Shown: one piece after another, positions 22,886 to 34,275 of the stretch
Position numbering within the stretch: position 1 is the first letter of the stretch
How the letters are laid out: every line of letters begins with the position of its first letter
Assembly (NCBI RefSeq): GCF_024166365.1
Contig: NC_064827.1
Span: 54,030,635 to 54,094,634 of the forward strand
Direction: 5' to 3'
Length of the DNA: 64,000 nt
Source of the DNA: Elephas maximus indicus
Lineage: Eukaryota > Chordata > Mammalia > Proboscidea > Elephantidae
Notes under the pieces: model-generated
Told to the model about the DNA's origin: nothing
Database searches by the model: none
Seen by the model: only the letters and a program-made list of their open reading frames with translations
Made by a program: the position numbers and the translations under genes

Positions 22886-25800
22886 CGTCCATCAGTTTGT
22901 CTTACTGTGGGGGCTTGTGTGTTGCTGTGATGCTGGAAGCTATGCCACTGGTATTCAGATACCAGCAGGGTCACCTATGGAGGACAGGTCTCAGTAAGAC
23001 AGACGAGGAAGAAGGACCCGGCAGTCTACTTCTGAAAAGCATTAGCCAGTGAAAACCTTATGAATAGCAGCAGAACATTGTCTGATATAGTGCTGGAAGA
23101 TGAGCCCTCCAGGTTGGAAGTCACTCAAAAGATGACTGGGGAAGAGCTGCCTCCTCAAAGTAGAGCCAACCTTAATGACGTGGATGGAGTAAAGCTTCTG
23201 GGACCTTCATTTGCTGATGTGGTACAACTCAAAATGAGAAGAAACAGCAGCAAACATCCATTAATAATCAGAAGATGGAATGTACAAAGTATGAATCTAG
23301 GAAAATTGGAAATCGTCAAAAATGAAATGGAATGCATAAACATCCATATGCTAGGCATTAGTGAGCTGAAATGGACTGGTATTGGCCATTTTGAATTGGA
23401 CAATCATATAGTCTACTATGCCGGGAATGACAACTCGAAGAGGAATGGTGTTGCATTCATTGTCAAAAAGAACGTTTCAAGATCTATCCTGAAGTACAAC
23501 ACTGTCAGTGATAGGATAATATCCATATGCCTACAAAGAAGACCAGTTAATACAACTATTATTCAAATTTATGCACCAACCACTAGGGCCAAAGATGAAT
23601 AAATAGAAGATTTTTATCAGCTGCTACAGTCTGAAATTGATCCAACATACAATCAAGATGCATTGATAATTACTGGCAGTTGGAATGCAAAAGTTGGAAA
23701 CAAAGAAGAAGGATCAGTAGTTGGAAAATATGGCCTTGGTGACAGGAACAATGCCGGAGATCGAATGATAGAATTTTGCAAGACCAACAACTTCGTCATT
23801 GCAAATACCTTCTTTCACCAACATAAACGGCGAATATACACATGGACCTCGCCAGATGGAAAACACAGAAATCAAATTGACTACATCTGTGGAAAGTGAC
23901 AATGGAAAAGCTCAATATCATCAGTCAGAACAAGGCCAGGTGCCGACTGTGGAACAGATCATCAATTCCTCATATGCAAGTTCAAACTGAAACTGAAGAA
24001 AATCAGAGTAAGGCCATGAGAGCCAAAATATGACCTTGAGTATATCTCACCTGAATTTAGAGACCATCTCAAGAATAGATTTGACGCACTGAACACTAGT
24101 GACTGCAGACCAGATGAGCTGTGGAATGACATCAAGGATATCATCCATGAAGAAAGCAAGAGGTCACTGAAAAGACAGGAAAGAAAGAAAAGACCAAGGT
24201 GGATGTCAGAGAAGACTCTGAAAATTGCTCTTGAGTTTCGAGCAGCTAAAGCAAAAGGAAGAATTGAGGACGTAAAAGAACTGAAGATTTCAAAGGGCCC
24301 CTCGAGAAGAAAAAGTAAAGTATTATAATGACATGTGCAAAGAGCTGGAGATGGGAAACCAAAAGGGAAGAACACGCTCAGCGTTTCTCAAGCTGAAAGA
24401 ACTGAAGAAAAAATTCAAGCCTCGAGTTGCAATAGTGAAGGATTCCATGGGGGAAAATATTAAATGACACAGGAAGCATCAAAAGAAGATGAAAGGAATA
24501 CACAGAGTCATTATACCAAAAAAGAATTAGTCGATATTCAACCATTTCAAGAGGTGGCATATGATAAGGAACCGATGGTACTGAAGGAAGAAGTCCAAGC
24601 TGCTCTGAAGACATTGGCAAAAAATAAGGCTCCAGGAATTGATGGGATATCAACTGAGATGTTTCAACAAACAGATGCAGCGCTGGAGGTGCTCACTCAT
24701 CTATGCCAAGAAATATGGAAGACAGCTTCCTGGCCAACTGACTGGAAGAGATCCATATTTATGTCTATTCCCAAGAAAGGTGATCCAACTGAATGTGGAA
24801 ATTATAGAACAATATCATTAATATCACACCCAAGCAAAATTCTGCTGAAGATCATTCAAAAATAGCTGCAGCGGTATATCAACAGGGAACTGCCAGAAAT
24901 TCAGGCTGGATTCAGAAGAGGAGGTGGAACCAGGGATATCATTGCTGATGTCAGATGGATCCTGGCTGAAAGCAGAGAATACCAGAAGGATCTTTACCTG
25001 TGTTTTATTGACTATGCAAAGGCATTTGACTGTGTGGATCATAACAAACTACGGACAACACCACGAAGAATGGGGATTCCAGAACACTTAATTGTGCTCA
25101 TGAGAAACCTTTACATAGATCAAGAGGTAACTGTTCTGACAGAACAAGGGGATATTGATTGGTTAAAAGTCAGGAAAGGTGTGTGTCAGGGTTGTATTCT
25201 TTCACCACACCTATTTAATCTGTATGCTGAACAAATAATACGAGAAGCTGGACTATATGAAGAAGAACGGGGCATCGGGATTGGCAGAAGACTCATTAAC
25301 AACCTGCGTTATGCAGATGACACAACCTTGCTTGCTGAAAGTGAAGAGGACTTGAAGCACTTGCTAATGAAGATCAAAGACCACAGTCTTCAGTAGGGAT
25401 TGCACCTCGACATAAAGAAAACAAAAATCCTCACAACTGGACCAATGAGCAGAAAAGATTGAAGCTGTCAAAGATTTCATTTTACTTGGATCCACAATCA
25501 ACAGCCATGGAAGCAGCAGTCAAGAAATCAAAAGACGCATTGCATTGGGCAAATCTGCTGCAAAAGACCTCTTTAAAGTGTTGAAGAGCAAAGATGTCAC
25601 CTTGAAGACTAAGGTGAGCCTGACCCAAGCCATGGTATTTTCAACCGCATCATATGCATGTGAAAGCTGGACAATGAATAAGGAAGACCAAAGAAGAGTG
25701 GACGCCTTTGAATTGTGGTGTTGGCAAAGAATATTCAATATACCATGGACTGCCAAAAGAACGAACAAATCTGTCTTGGAAGAAGTGAGGCCAGAATGCT

Positions 25801-26082
25801 CCTTAGAGGCAAGGATGGTGAGACTGTGTCTTACATACTTTGGACAGGTTGTCAGGAGGGATCAGTCCCTGGAGAAGGACATCATGCTTGGCAGAGTTCA
25901 GGGTCAGCGGAAAAGAGGAAGATCCTCAATGAGGTGGATTGACACAGTGGCTGCAACAATGAGCTCAAGCATAACAACGATTGTAAGGATGGCACAGGAC
26001 CGGGCAGTGTTTCGTTCTGTTGTGCATAGGGTCACTATGAGTCGGAACCGACTCAACGGCACCTAACAACAACAATAACAAC
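22886..26082 (+). mobile_element. Full-length RTE LINE, best-preserved copy
   Basis: It starts CGTCCATCAGTTTGTCTTAC and ends CACCTAACAACAACAATAAC, 3.2 kb. The start is collinear with the copy at 6682, so both appear to have the complete 5' end. It adjoins the truncated L1 without any L1 sequence on the far side. No clear target duplication was seen. It is the best preserved copy by frame continuity, but in-frame stops and at least one frameshift make it non-functional. Confidence 0.92.
23060..26066 (+). pseudogene. RTE polyprotein (endonuclease + reverse transcriptase), broken
   Basis: The single RTE protein has an N-terminal AP-like endonuclease and a reverse transcriptase. Seen here: RRWNVQSMNLGKLEIVKNEM (endonuclease start), ISELKWTGIGHFELD, IIQIYAPTTRAKDE, then VGKYGLGDRNNAGDRMIEFC; reverse transcriptase motifs KNKAPGIDGISTEMF, SIPKKGDP, FIDYAKAFDCVDHNKL, GCILSPHLFNLYAEQ and the catalytic YADDTTLLAES. 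Segments starting at 23060, 23663, 24464 and 25034 share one reading phase, while 25545-26066 is shifted. In-frame stops include 23600-23602 and 23897-23899. A short deletion before 25460 removes codons present in the other copies. The frame ends TMSRNRLNGT with TAA at 26064-26066, inside the element's 3' tail. Confidence 0.85.
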
Positions 26083-26099
26083 ATCCCAGCTATTTCATG

Positions 26100-26345
26100 C
26101 TTTTGAATCATTTTACTTCACTCTTGAATGAAACATGCTGTCAAAGACATCTTCAAGTTAATCTAGCTATATATATTTTTTTATATTTGGCTTATGAATT
26201 ATCTCTTCTGAGAAGTGCCCCCACTTCAGTTTGGGTTAGAGCTCCCACCCCTTACTACTATCCTCAGATAATGCCCTGTGTGTGTCTCTATCTTAATGCC
26301 CTCTAGTGTATTTTCCTGGCTGTTTATGTGTCTCCACAAGTAGAA
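26100..26345 (+). mobile_element. Possible L2 3' relic
   Basis: CTGTTTATGTGTCTCCACAA followed by AGTAGAATGTGAG resembles the L2 3' 'tgtctgtctcc..tagactgtgag' block. Short and diverged, so tentative. Confidence 0.3.
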
Positions 26346-26384
26346 TGTGAGTAAACTGAAGAAAAGCTAAGCATTTGCACCTAA

Positions 26385-26592
26385 GGGGTGCACCTAAGGG
26401 ATGCAAACAGTTAACACACTCACTTGCTAACCATGAAGGTTGGAGGTTTGAGTCCACCCAGAGGCTCCTTAGAAGAAAAGGCTAGTGGTCAACTTTGGAG
26501 AAATCAGCCAGTGAAAACCCTGTGGAGCACAATTCTACTCTGACACACATGGGGTCGCCATGAGTCAGAACCCACTCAATAGCAACTGGTTA
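26385..26592 (+). mobile_element. AfroSINE, long variant
   Basis: CTTGCTAACCATGAAGGTTG and the B-box-like GGTTTGAGTCCACCC, then GAAAACCCTGTGGAGCACAA and GGGGTCGCCATGAGTCAGAA. Same variant as at 3368; diverged. Confidence 0.75.
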
Positions 26593-26874
26593 AAATGGAA
26601 AATAAGGGACTGTGTTTGAGTCATCTTTTTATTGCCAACAAAAATTACAGTGGATTATACATAGTGGACTGTTCAAAAAGTGTTTAATAAAGGAATACAC
26701 ACAAAAATGACACCAAATATTCAAAAAATGCCTCACTACTAAATTTTCTAATAAAATTTTCACTATTTGTGAGTGCACAGGGTTGGAGAGAAAATCAAAG
26801 CAGTACTTTACTTTCTTAGAATCCAGATCCTTTTTCCTATCTTCAGGGACATGGGGGTGGAAAAACCATGAAGC

Positions 26875-27005
26875 AGTGATTCTTAGACCTTGATTTGCAT
26901 CAGAATTACCTAGCTTCTCCTTCAGAAAATTTCAACCTTAGCGTTATTGGGCAGCTGCATTTTAACAAATGGTCCTGAGGGACACCAAAGTCTGACAACC
27001 AGAGA
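26875..27005. mobile_element. MER5-like hAT relic
   Basis: AGCAGTGATTCTTAGACCTT, TTTGCATCAGAATTACCTAG and CTGCATTTTAACAAATGGTC follow the MER5-type order. Diverged short copy. Confidence 0.5.
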
Positions 27006-28224
27006 TATGGAGGGTGACTTGAATATTATGTATTCGTTTTGAATTTTTAAGAGATCTTAAATAGAAAAAGAATGTTTCTCTGTTTTTGCTAAGACATTTT
27101 CTTCAGTGCTCTGGGACAATCATCTTGTCTACTTTCCTTGGATTTGAAAAGCCAATAATTTATTATTTTGAGGTCTTGAAAAATTTCCTCCTGAATACCT
27201 CCCTCCATTCATTTCAATTAAGCCATACAGCTTTGATCTTTGAAAAAAATCTCGTCCCTTATACTAAACTAAGCCACCCCCCAGTGACATCCGCTATGGA
27301 TCAAACCATCTATCAGAAGATCTTCTGGGATTCTGCTGCTCACTTACAGAGGCAATGAATGAGACTTCCTAAAGAAGCTTTCAAAATAATCTAGGGTTTA
27401 AAGTGTCTAAATGGAAGGGAATCTATGAAGTGTGAAGCTCTTTGTCTCTAACATATAATATCTTGAATGATATATTTTCCCCTCAAGCGAGATTTTTACT
27501 AATTACTCACACAAAGCGATATAAAGGAGTTTTGGGTCTGATGCTTACCCTGAGGGAAAGTACTTCTAGAAGTGAAAATACGGTGGCATTCTTCTTTAAC
27601 TATCTTTGCAGACTTAAAGATAATTAAAAGAAGTTCCAATGGTTTACTATTATTATTATTTTAGCTTTTGTGGCAGTAAAAAAAAATTTTAATTTTACTA
27701 TCACTCTTATTACAGTACTTCAGAGTACTTATAAATCAATTATGCAGAAAAGTAGCTCTCGTGTTTCATGCGGAAGCATTAATGCCTTTCCTTTACTACA
27801 GGAGGACAAATGGGAAAGGAATGAGCAGATAACTATTCTTACTGTCACAGGAATCTTTAGATTTGTTCTGCTGTGAAGTTTTGCATCATGTGTTTGTTAA
27901 TATACAAATACCAAGTGTCAGTACCAACCCTATAAAATAATACAGAAGATTTATTATATTTCCTCTGATAAGGACATTGGCTTGAGCCCATTTGCTGTAC
28001 TTTAAGAATAAAGGTAACATATAACTCGGTTTGAACAATGACAGAGTATGCTTTCTGATGATTTCCTGCATCATAAATGGAAAAGATCTGTGTCAGCCTT
28101 TTGAGGTATGAACTTCTGATACCAGTCACAATGCTCTGATCAGTGGTTTCTCAACTGGGAATACTAGGTCATTCATCCCAATGCTGGGCACCAGAAAGTC
28201 TGAGCTTAACATGTTGCCTAGGCG
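27006..28224. other. Intergenic, nothing recognised
   Basis: No recognisable gene. Open frames such as 27086-27358 (plus) and 27857-28129 (minus) show no domain or family resemblance. Confidence 0.4.
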
Positions 28225-29310
28225 ATAAAAATTTTAATAACAGTAACACCATTTACTGAAACGTCATATGCCCAGCACTGTGTTGTTGTTGTTGTTAGGT
28301 GCCATCGAGTCAGTTCCAACTCATAGTGACCCTATGCACAACAGAACGAAACACTGCCTGGTCCTGAGCCATCCTTACAATCGTTGTTATGCTTGAGCTC
28401 ATTGTTGCAGCCACTGTGTCAATCCACCTCATTGAGGATCTTCCTCTTTTCCGCTGACCCTGAACTCTGCCAAGCATGATGTCCTTCTCCAGGGACTGAT
28501 CCCTCCTGACAACATGTCCAAAGTATGTAAGATGGAGTCTCGCCATACTTGCTTCTAAGGAGCATTCTGGTTGTACTTCCTCTAAGACAGGTTTGTTCGT
28601 TCTCTTGGAGGTACATAGTATGTACAATATTCTTTGCCAACACCACAATTCAAAGGCGTCAACTCTTCTTTGGTTTTCCTTATTCATTGTCCAGCTTTCA
28701 CATGCATATGATGCGATTGAAAATACCATGGCTTGGGTCAGGTGCACCTTAGTCTTCAAGGTGACATCTTTGCCCTTCAACTCTTTAAAGAGGTCCTTTG
28801 CAGCAGATTTGCCCAATGCAATGTGTCTTTTGATTTCTTGACTGCTGCTTCCATGGCTGTTGATTGTGGATCCAAGTAAAATGAAATCCTTGACAACTTC
28901 AATCTTTTCTCCGTTTATCATGATGTTCCTCATTGGTCCAGTTGTGAGGATTTTTGTTTTCTTTATGTTGAAGTGCAATCCATACTGAAGGCTGTGGTCT
29001 TTGATCTTCATCAGTAAGTGCTTCAAGTCTTGCTCACTTTCAGCAAACAAGGTTGTGTCATCTGCTAGGACTGTAAAAACTAGGTGTATTATTTGTACAA
29101 ACTAACTTAGTCTGTACTGTAAGAAATAGGTATTTTATTTTTCTGACTTTATAAATAAATTTAAAAAATAACTAATACTAAGAGAAAGTGGCTTTTCTAA
29201 AGGAACAAAATTGGAAAGTTGGAAAAGCCAGGATTTGAACCTAGATCTATCTAACTCCAGCTCTTAAACCCCAAACCTCTATGCACTATCAGGTCCACCA
29301 CTGCTCTGGA
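28225..29310 (-). mobile_element. MIR SINE relic split by RTE
   Basis: The left part ends GCCCAGCACTGTG at 28282. From 29064 the right part reads GCTAGGACTGTAAAA and later GCCAGGATTTGAACCTAGAT and CTCCAGCTCTTAAACC, the reversed MIR order. An RTE fragment (28283-29063) lies between the halves. Confidence 0.5.
28283..29063 (-). mobile_element. 5'-truncated RTE LINE with 246-codon frame
   Basis: Antisense 3' quarter of the RTE, from the reversed tail (TTGTTGTTGTTGTTAGGTGC) to the reversed YADD region. On the minus strand one frame is open over 28310-29050. It covers the region after the catalytic site: SEQDLKHLLMKIKDHSLQYG, HFNIKKTKILTTGPMRNIMI, FILLGSTINSHGSSSQEIKR, SYACESWTMNKENQRRVDAF, GQRKRGRSSMRWIDTVAA. 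This is the longest uninterrupted RTE coding stretch in the window, so the copy is relatively young. It lacks endonuclease and the catalytic reverse transcriptase core, so it cannot move itself. Confidence 0.9.
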
Positions 29311-30279
29311 ATAGCCATATCCACTCACCTCACTGCAGACAAGGAACTCTTCTCCCTAGTAGAAAGAGCACAGCCATTGTCCTTGTGTTTGTCTAATTTA
29401 AATTATTCTTCCATTTAGTCTATTTTGGCCAATTTTGGTAGTTGAAAAAATTCTGCACCCTTGCTCTGAAATTTGTTAAGTCCTTAAGTCCACAGAGAAT
29501 TTTGAGAATAATTCTTTCCCTTAAGAAAGAAAATTAAGTAACTTTTTCCCTCAAATAGCTACCCAGTATTCTTTAGTAATTTTTTTTATTTAAATGAACC
29601 CCTGAAGACAAGCCATTGGAACTACTGTGGCAAAAAAAAAAAAAAAAAAAAAAATCCAATAATGTATGTAAAAGATAAATTATGGTACCTGGTATATAGA
29701 AGACATTCTATAAATTCCACTGCACACCATGCTGAGTTCTTTCTCTTCTCATAGACTGTTTAAGGCCTTAGGCATTCCTGACCCTATGGAATGTCAGGCT
29801 TAAGTTATATAGCAGTAATAAGAACATTGAGATTCTCCATGCGGATTTTACAAAGAAACAGATAAATATGCTCTTACTGTGTGCCAGAAAACTTAAGAAT
29901 TGTCCTTTTCACATTAGTTGTAAATAACCATGCTAGCCTTTTGTTTTGGGCCAAAATTACTTTACAATAAAACTGTGAATAAAAGGGTCTCAAAATTTTG
30001 ACTATTTGGCATTTTATTCTCTAAAATTCAGGTCCATGCAAATAAATAATATTTAAGTTCAGGAGGAAGTTTGGCATTCTGGTGCTCTCCACTTACATCC
30101 AGTTAACTTATACCCAGAATAAGTTGCTATCATTTGGATGTATATCCCAAAAAGTAGTGAAGATCAGCAAAATGCAACTGTGTGTGTTTTTAGTGGCCTC
30201 TGTTAAATGGTTCTACAGTTCTTTTTAAGGAAAAAAATATACATCTAGTTAATTTGAAATAAGATCTGACTTTCCAAGA
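29311..30279. other. Intergenic with poly-A tract
   Basis: A pure A tract of about 22 lies near 29632-29654. No gene or named repeat otherwise. Confidence 0.45.
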
Positions 30280-30385
30280 CATTCTATGAGATATACATTG
30301 TAATTCCAATTATAAAGTAAGGAAGCCAAGGCCTTGAGAAGTTAGTTTGTCAAAGGGCACAAAACTAGTACTGACAAAAACTTGT
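30280..30385 (-). mobile_element. MIR fragment
   Basis: GTAAGGAAGCCAAGGCCTTG followed by GTTTGTCAAAGGGCACAAAA matches the reversed MIR core ('gaaactgaggc..cccaaggtcac'). Confidence 0.4.
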
Positions 30386-31309
30386 ACTTCTCTGCCTGGG
30401 TTTCCTAGACAATGAGGAAGCTGAGAAACTGTAATGTGGGGAGGAGACTGGAAGTGTATTCTCCTCCCAATAGAAAGGAGCTCAACCCAGGGTCAGTATC
30501 ACATGTGTCTTGGGACTTCCTTCCACACAGAGAAAACTGCACAGGTCCCAAGACCTCTAGACAGTAGGCTTCAAGCATCCAGACAACTCTTATAATGAGT
30601 TGGTAACCAAAATCCAAAATGTCTATACATTTCATCCTTTGATAAGACCATGTTATGTCTACCCTTTAAGAAGGAAGACTCACAACCTCATCAGTGGAAG
30701 CCTTTGTTCTCGTGTATCATTCTGTGTGATAGTAAGAGACTGGAGGGCCATGTGCATCTCTGTGCTGCTGATCTTGTCTTGTGAGATTTCCCTTTCCCCA
30801 ATAAAGTCTACCCCTTATCCTTTACCATGAAGTGATAGGGAATTCAGCCTAACCCTCTGGATCACAGGGTGCAGCCATGAAGGAACCCACTTGGCACCAT
30901 AATGCTTTGAATGAAGAGGTTGTTAGAAGTTGTTTTAAACTCCTTTTGGTAGAAGGAAGAATTGCTAATTTGATTCTCAGCAAAAGAAGAATTCCTCATT
31001 TATTCAGAAACATGGCCATCATAGCTATGTCCGGAGTAACATCATACTACACATACTAACATTGATTACTTCTTTGTCAATTTTAATCAGTTATAAACAG
31101 CTAGTTTATCTTTTAAGGAATCTTTTAAAGGATATTATCATACTTATTCTATAGAGAATCATCAGAATTTTCTCCTGCTTCATCTCTCACCTTGAAGATG
31201 TTTGTACTTAACTCTGAGTTGCTTTTACAATTCTTTTTCTGCTAGGGTTACTCAGATCCTTATGGCTTATATATGTCCAGAATTTGGGAATGCATTAACT
31301 CCTCAGCTT
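30386..31309. other. Intergenic, nothing recognised
   Basis: No gene or named repeat. Short frames at 30405-30635, 30600-30830 and 30877-31059 have no visible domain. Confidence 0.4.
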
Positions 31310-31480
31310 TTCATGATTTTACTCAACAAATATTTCCTGAGCACCAACAATATACCAAGCACTGTGGTCAATGCTAGATATATATTTGAGAATGAAACTA
31401 ACACAGTTTCTGTACTCTTGAAACTTATATTCTAGTGAAGGAGAGAGGTAACAAGCAGTTAAATAATAAGTGTTTACATA
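31310..31480 (+). repeat. Ancient interspersed repeat, family not named
   Basis: CTCAACAAATATTTCCTGAG, GAAACTTATATTCTAGTGAA and GGAGAGAGGTAACAAGCAGT follow the head of a very old repeat common in mammals. Parts of it also appear near 6430, 33180 and 58900. Confidence 0.4.
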
Positions 31481-31590
31481 ATATTGAATTCTAAAATGTT
31501 CTATGAAGGAAAAGAAAAGAGAACATTAATAGAGAGTAATAGAAATGGAAAAATATTCCAGCCTGGTTGCCCCCCTCTGTACCCACTCTC

Positions 31591-31789
31591 TTTCCCTGGT
31601 GGCATGGAGCCTAAGTGCTTGGCAGCTAACCGAAAGGTCAGCGGTCCAAACCCACCAGCCACTTCAGGGGAGAAGGATGTGGCAGTCTGCTTCCACAAAG
31701 GTGTACAGCTTTGGAAAGCCTATGGGGTAGTTCTATTCTGTTCTATAGGATCACAATAAGTCAGAACTGACTTATTGTTAATGGGTTTT
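31591..31789 (+). mobile_element. AfroSINE, long variant
   Basis: TTTCCCTGGTGGCATGGAGC head, CAGCTAACCGAAAGGTCAGC, middle GATGTGGCAGTCTGCTTCCA, and 3' end AGGATCACAATAAGTCAGAA. Complete but diverged. Confidence 0.8.
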
Positions 31790-33170
31790 TTGCTCTGTGT
31801 CACTTTATACCAGTACCACGACCCCAACTCTACCTTTCCTGCTCAGGCTCTGTCTTCTAATAGCTCCAAAAATATGCTTTAAGTTAACTTACCAGTTAAC
31901 TGTAATGGAGTTGAAACTCCATTAGAAATTAAATGCTATCATATTTGCAACAATTCACAAAGGACAAAAATTTGATCTGTGAAGCACCATGGTACAATCA
32001 CTGGACCTCCAAGCTTGTAATGCTCTATAAATTCACATGCCCAATTCCATCTGGACAGAGAACTATAAGCCAAACAAGACCAGATTCATACATTCTTTTT
32101 GGAACTGGTGCTGAAAGGATAATTTCAAACATTTAAACCCATGCTACTTTTTAAAATGTGAAGTGTGCAAGTGTAATTGAAGTGCATTAATGACTTCCAG
32201 CATAGCTTTAACCTACGTTAATCAGAAATGTTCTCATTGTTTGCAGATGGACTTTGTAGAAATGGCTTTGCAAGGTTTGCTTACCCATTATAGCAGTTGG
32301 AAGCAGCATAATTTATTTGCGTAGCATCCTTATGCAAACCATATCCATTTCCCAAATATTCCCCTGAATTAAATAAGGCAAAAGTGAAGATAGAATAAAT
32401 TTTAAAAAATCATACCATACAAATATTATAGAAGGAATTAATGAAAACCAGCATGGCATTCAGCCAGGGGTAGGGGGAAGTGAGGGGGAGAATGAATATG
32501 TATATTATATTCAAGGGAAGGAAAAATAACTTCAGATGCTACTTGGGGGAAATGGAATGTTGAAAACAACAGGGAATAGTTGAAACTAGCATTATTATAA
32601 AGGGAGTAATGAACTATTTACCAAAAAAGAATAAACAGAATTCAGAGTTAAATGTGACTTCAGTGTTAGATAAGGTAATAGTTAAATATAGAGCAGGATT
32701 TTCTTCTAAGAAATTATCACCAATGGCATCCAGCTAAAATGTAGTTATAGCACATTATGACAGGAAGAATTTTAATGAAGTAGGTTTTTGGTCCTCCTGT
32801 GATATATCCAACTTCATTTTAGAAGTGTAATCACAATAGTGAAATAAGAAAGGATAAACTGAACCTACTTGATAAATTCTGCCTAACATTTCTGAGTAAA
32901 GTCAAAATGGTCATGAATTCTTCAAAATAGTACCATACTTTCTGCTACTAAAATAATTAAGAGATTGAGTCTGTGTCTGGGTTTACTGGATCTTCTGGTC
33001 AACTGTGGGCTTGAGATGATCCTTTCTATACTAAACCCAGGTAAAAATGTTTTTTAAATGCTAAATACTGAAGAAGCTCTTGGCCTGATTGTGGAAATAG
33101 TCAAGCAAATAGCCTATTATAGTGCAATGTGATAACAGCTACAGCAGAGTTTCACACAAAGTTGTGGAGA
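31790..33170. other. Intergenic; small perfect hairpin
   Basis: No gene recognised. A perfect 8-bp inverted repeat, TAATGGAG and CTCCATTA with a 6-nt loop, lies at 31903-31924; it may be chance in AT-rich DNA. Confidence 0.4.
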
Positions 33171-33179
33171 ACACACATG

Positions 33180-33507
33180 AGGAATTGCTAACCTGGTCTG
33201 GAAGGAGCCAAGGAGGCTGCACAGTTGAATGACACTTGTATTGGGTCTTAAATAATGACTAAGAATATAAGATTATCAAGGACATTTTAAACCAAAGGGC
33301 TAGCATGCACAAACACACAGAAGCATGAAGGCATAGTATGTCCAACCATCTCCAATATTTGGCAATGCTTGATCATGAGGGCAATTGAGAAAAGAGCAGG
33401 AGATAAAAAAGGAAGACATGTGGTGGGCAGATGTGAGGTGACCTTGCTGCAGGGACACAGGACAAGTTCTATGGGCCAGGTAAGAACCCAGGGTGGAGCA
33501 GACTGGG
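33180..33507 (+). repeat. Ancient interspersed repeat; contains duplication unit A
   Basis: Old mammalian repeat sequence of an unnamed family (ACAAGTTCTATGGGCCAGGT near its end). Positions 33376-33545 form unit A of a direct duplication whose second unit is at 34091-34260. Unit A crosses into the RTE fragment that starts at 33508. Confidence 0.45.
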
Positions 33508-34085
33508 CTGTTGCTGTCGTTAGGTGCTTCAAGTCAGCCTTATGATCCTGTGACATTGTCACAATTGTTACTATGTTTAAGCACATTGTCACAGCCACTG
33601 TGTCAATCCATCTCATTGAAGGCCTCCCTCTTTTTCAGTGACCCTCTACTATACCAAGTATGATATCCTTCTTCAGCAATTTGTTCCTCCTGATGATTTG
33701 TCCAGGATAAGTCTCACCATCCTTGCTTCTAAGGAGCATCATGGCTGTACTTCCTCCAAGACTGATTTGTTCATTCTTCTGGCAGTCCATGGTATATTCA
33801 ATATTTTTCTCCGAAACCACAATTCAAATGTATCAATTTTTCTTTAGTCTTTCATTTTCATTGTCCTGCTTTCCCCATGCATATGAGGTGATTTAAAATA
33901 CCGTGGCTTAAATTAGGCACACCTTAGTTATTAAAATGACACCTTTACTTTTTCAGATTTTATAGAGGTCTTTTGGTGCAGATCTACCCAATACAATGCA
34001 TCATTTGATTCCTTGACTACTGCTTCCAGGGCCACTGATCGTTAATCTAAGTAGAATGAAATCCACGACAACTTCAAATTTCTTG
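33508..34085 (-). mobile_element. 5'-truncated, decayed RTE LINE
   Basis: Antisense RTE 3' region: GTTGCTGTCGTTAGGTGCTT (reversed tail), CACTGTGTCAATCCATCTCA, CATGGCTGTACTTCCTCCAA and CCACGACAACTTCAAATTTC. It has an internal deletion near 33545 relative to other copies, and no long open frame. Confidence 0.8.
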
Positions 34086-34090
34086 AGTAT

Positions 34091-34275
34091 TGAGGGCAAT
34101 TGAGAAAAGAGTAGGGAATAAAAAGGAAGGCAGGTAGTGGCCAGATATGAGGTGATCTTGCTGCAGGGACATAGGACAAGTTCTAAGGGCCAGGCAAGAG
34201 CGCAGGGTAAAGTAGACTGGGCTGTTGTCATTGTTAGGTACTATTGAGTCAGCCTTATGAATAACAGAACAAAGG
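34091..34275 (-). repeat. Partial tandem duplication, unit B
   Basis: Positions 34091-34260 repeat 33376-33545 in direct orientation at an offset of 715 bp. Both carry TGAGGGCAATTGAGAAAAGA and CTTGCTGCAGGGACA, with scattered differences (roughly one in eight bases by eye). Unit B includes the start of a second RTE 3' end (GTTGTCATTGTTAGGTACTA) that runs to about 34275 without the deletion seen in unit A. Confidence 0.85.

Noticed and set aside
23962-24375. 137-codon minus-strand frame
   Set aside because: It lies opposite the RTE polyprotein; the F/S/L-rich composition is typical of an antisense shadow.
31903-31924. Perfect 8-bp hairpin as a terminator or RNA structure
   Set aside because: A hairpin this short is expected by chance in 64 kb of AT-rich DNA, and no transcript context is visible.
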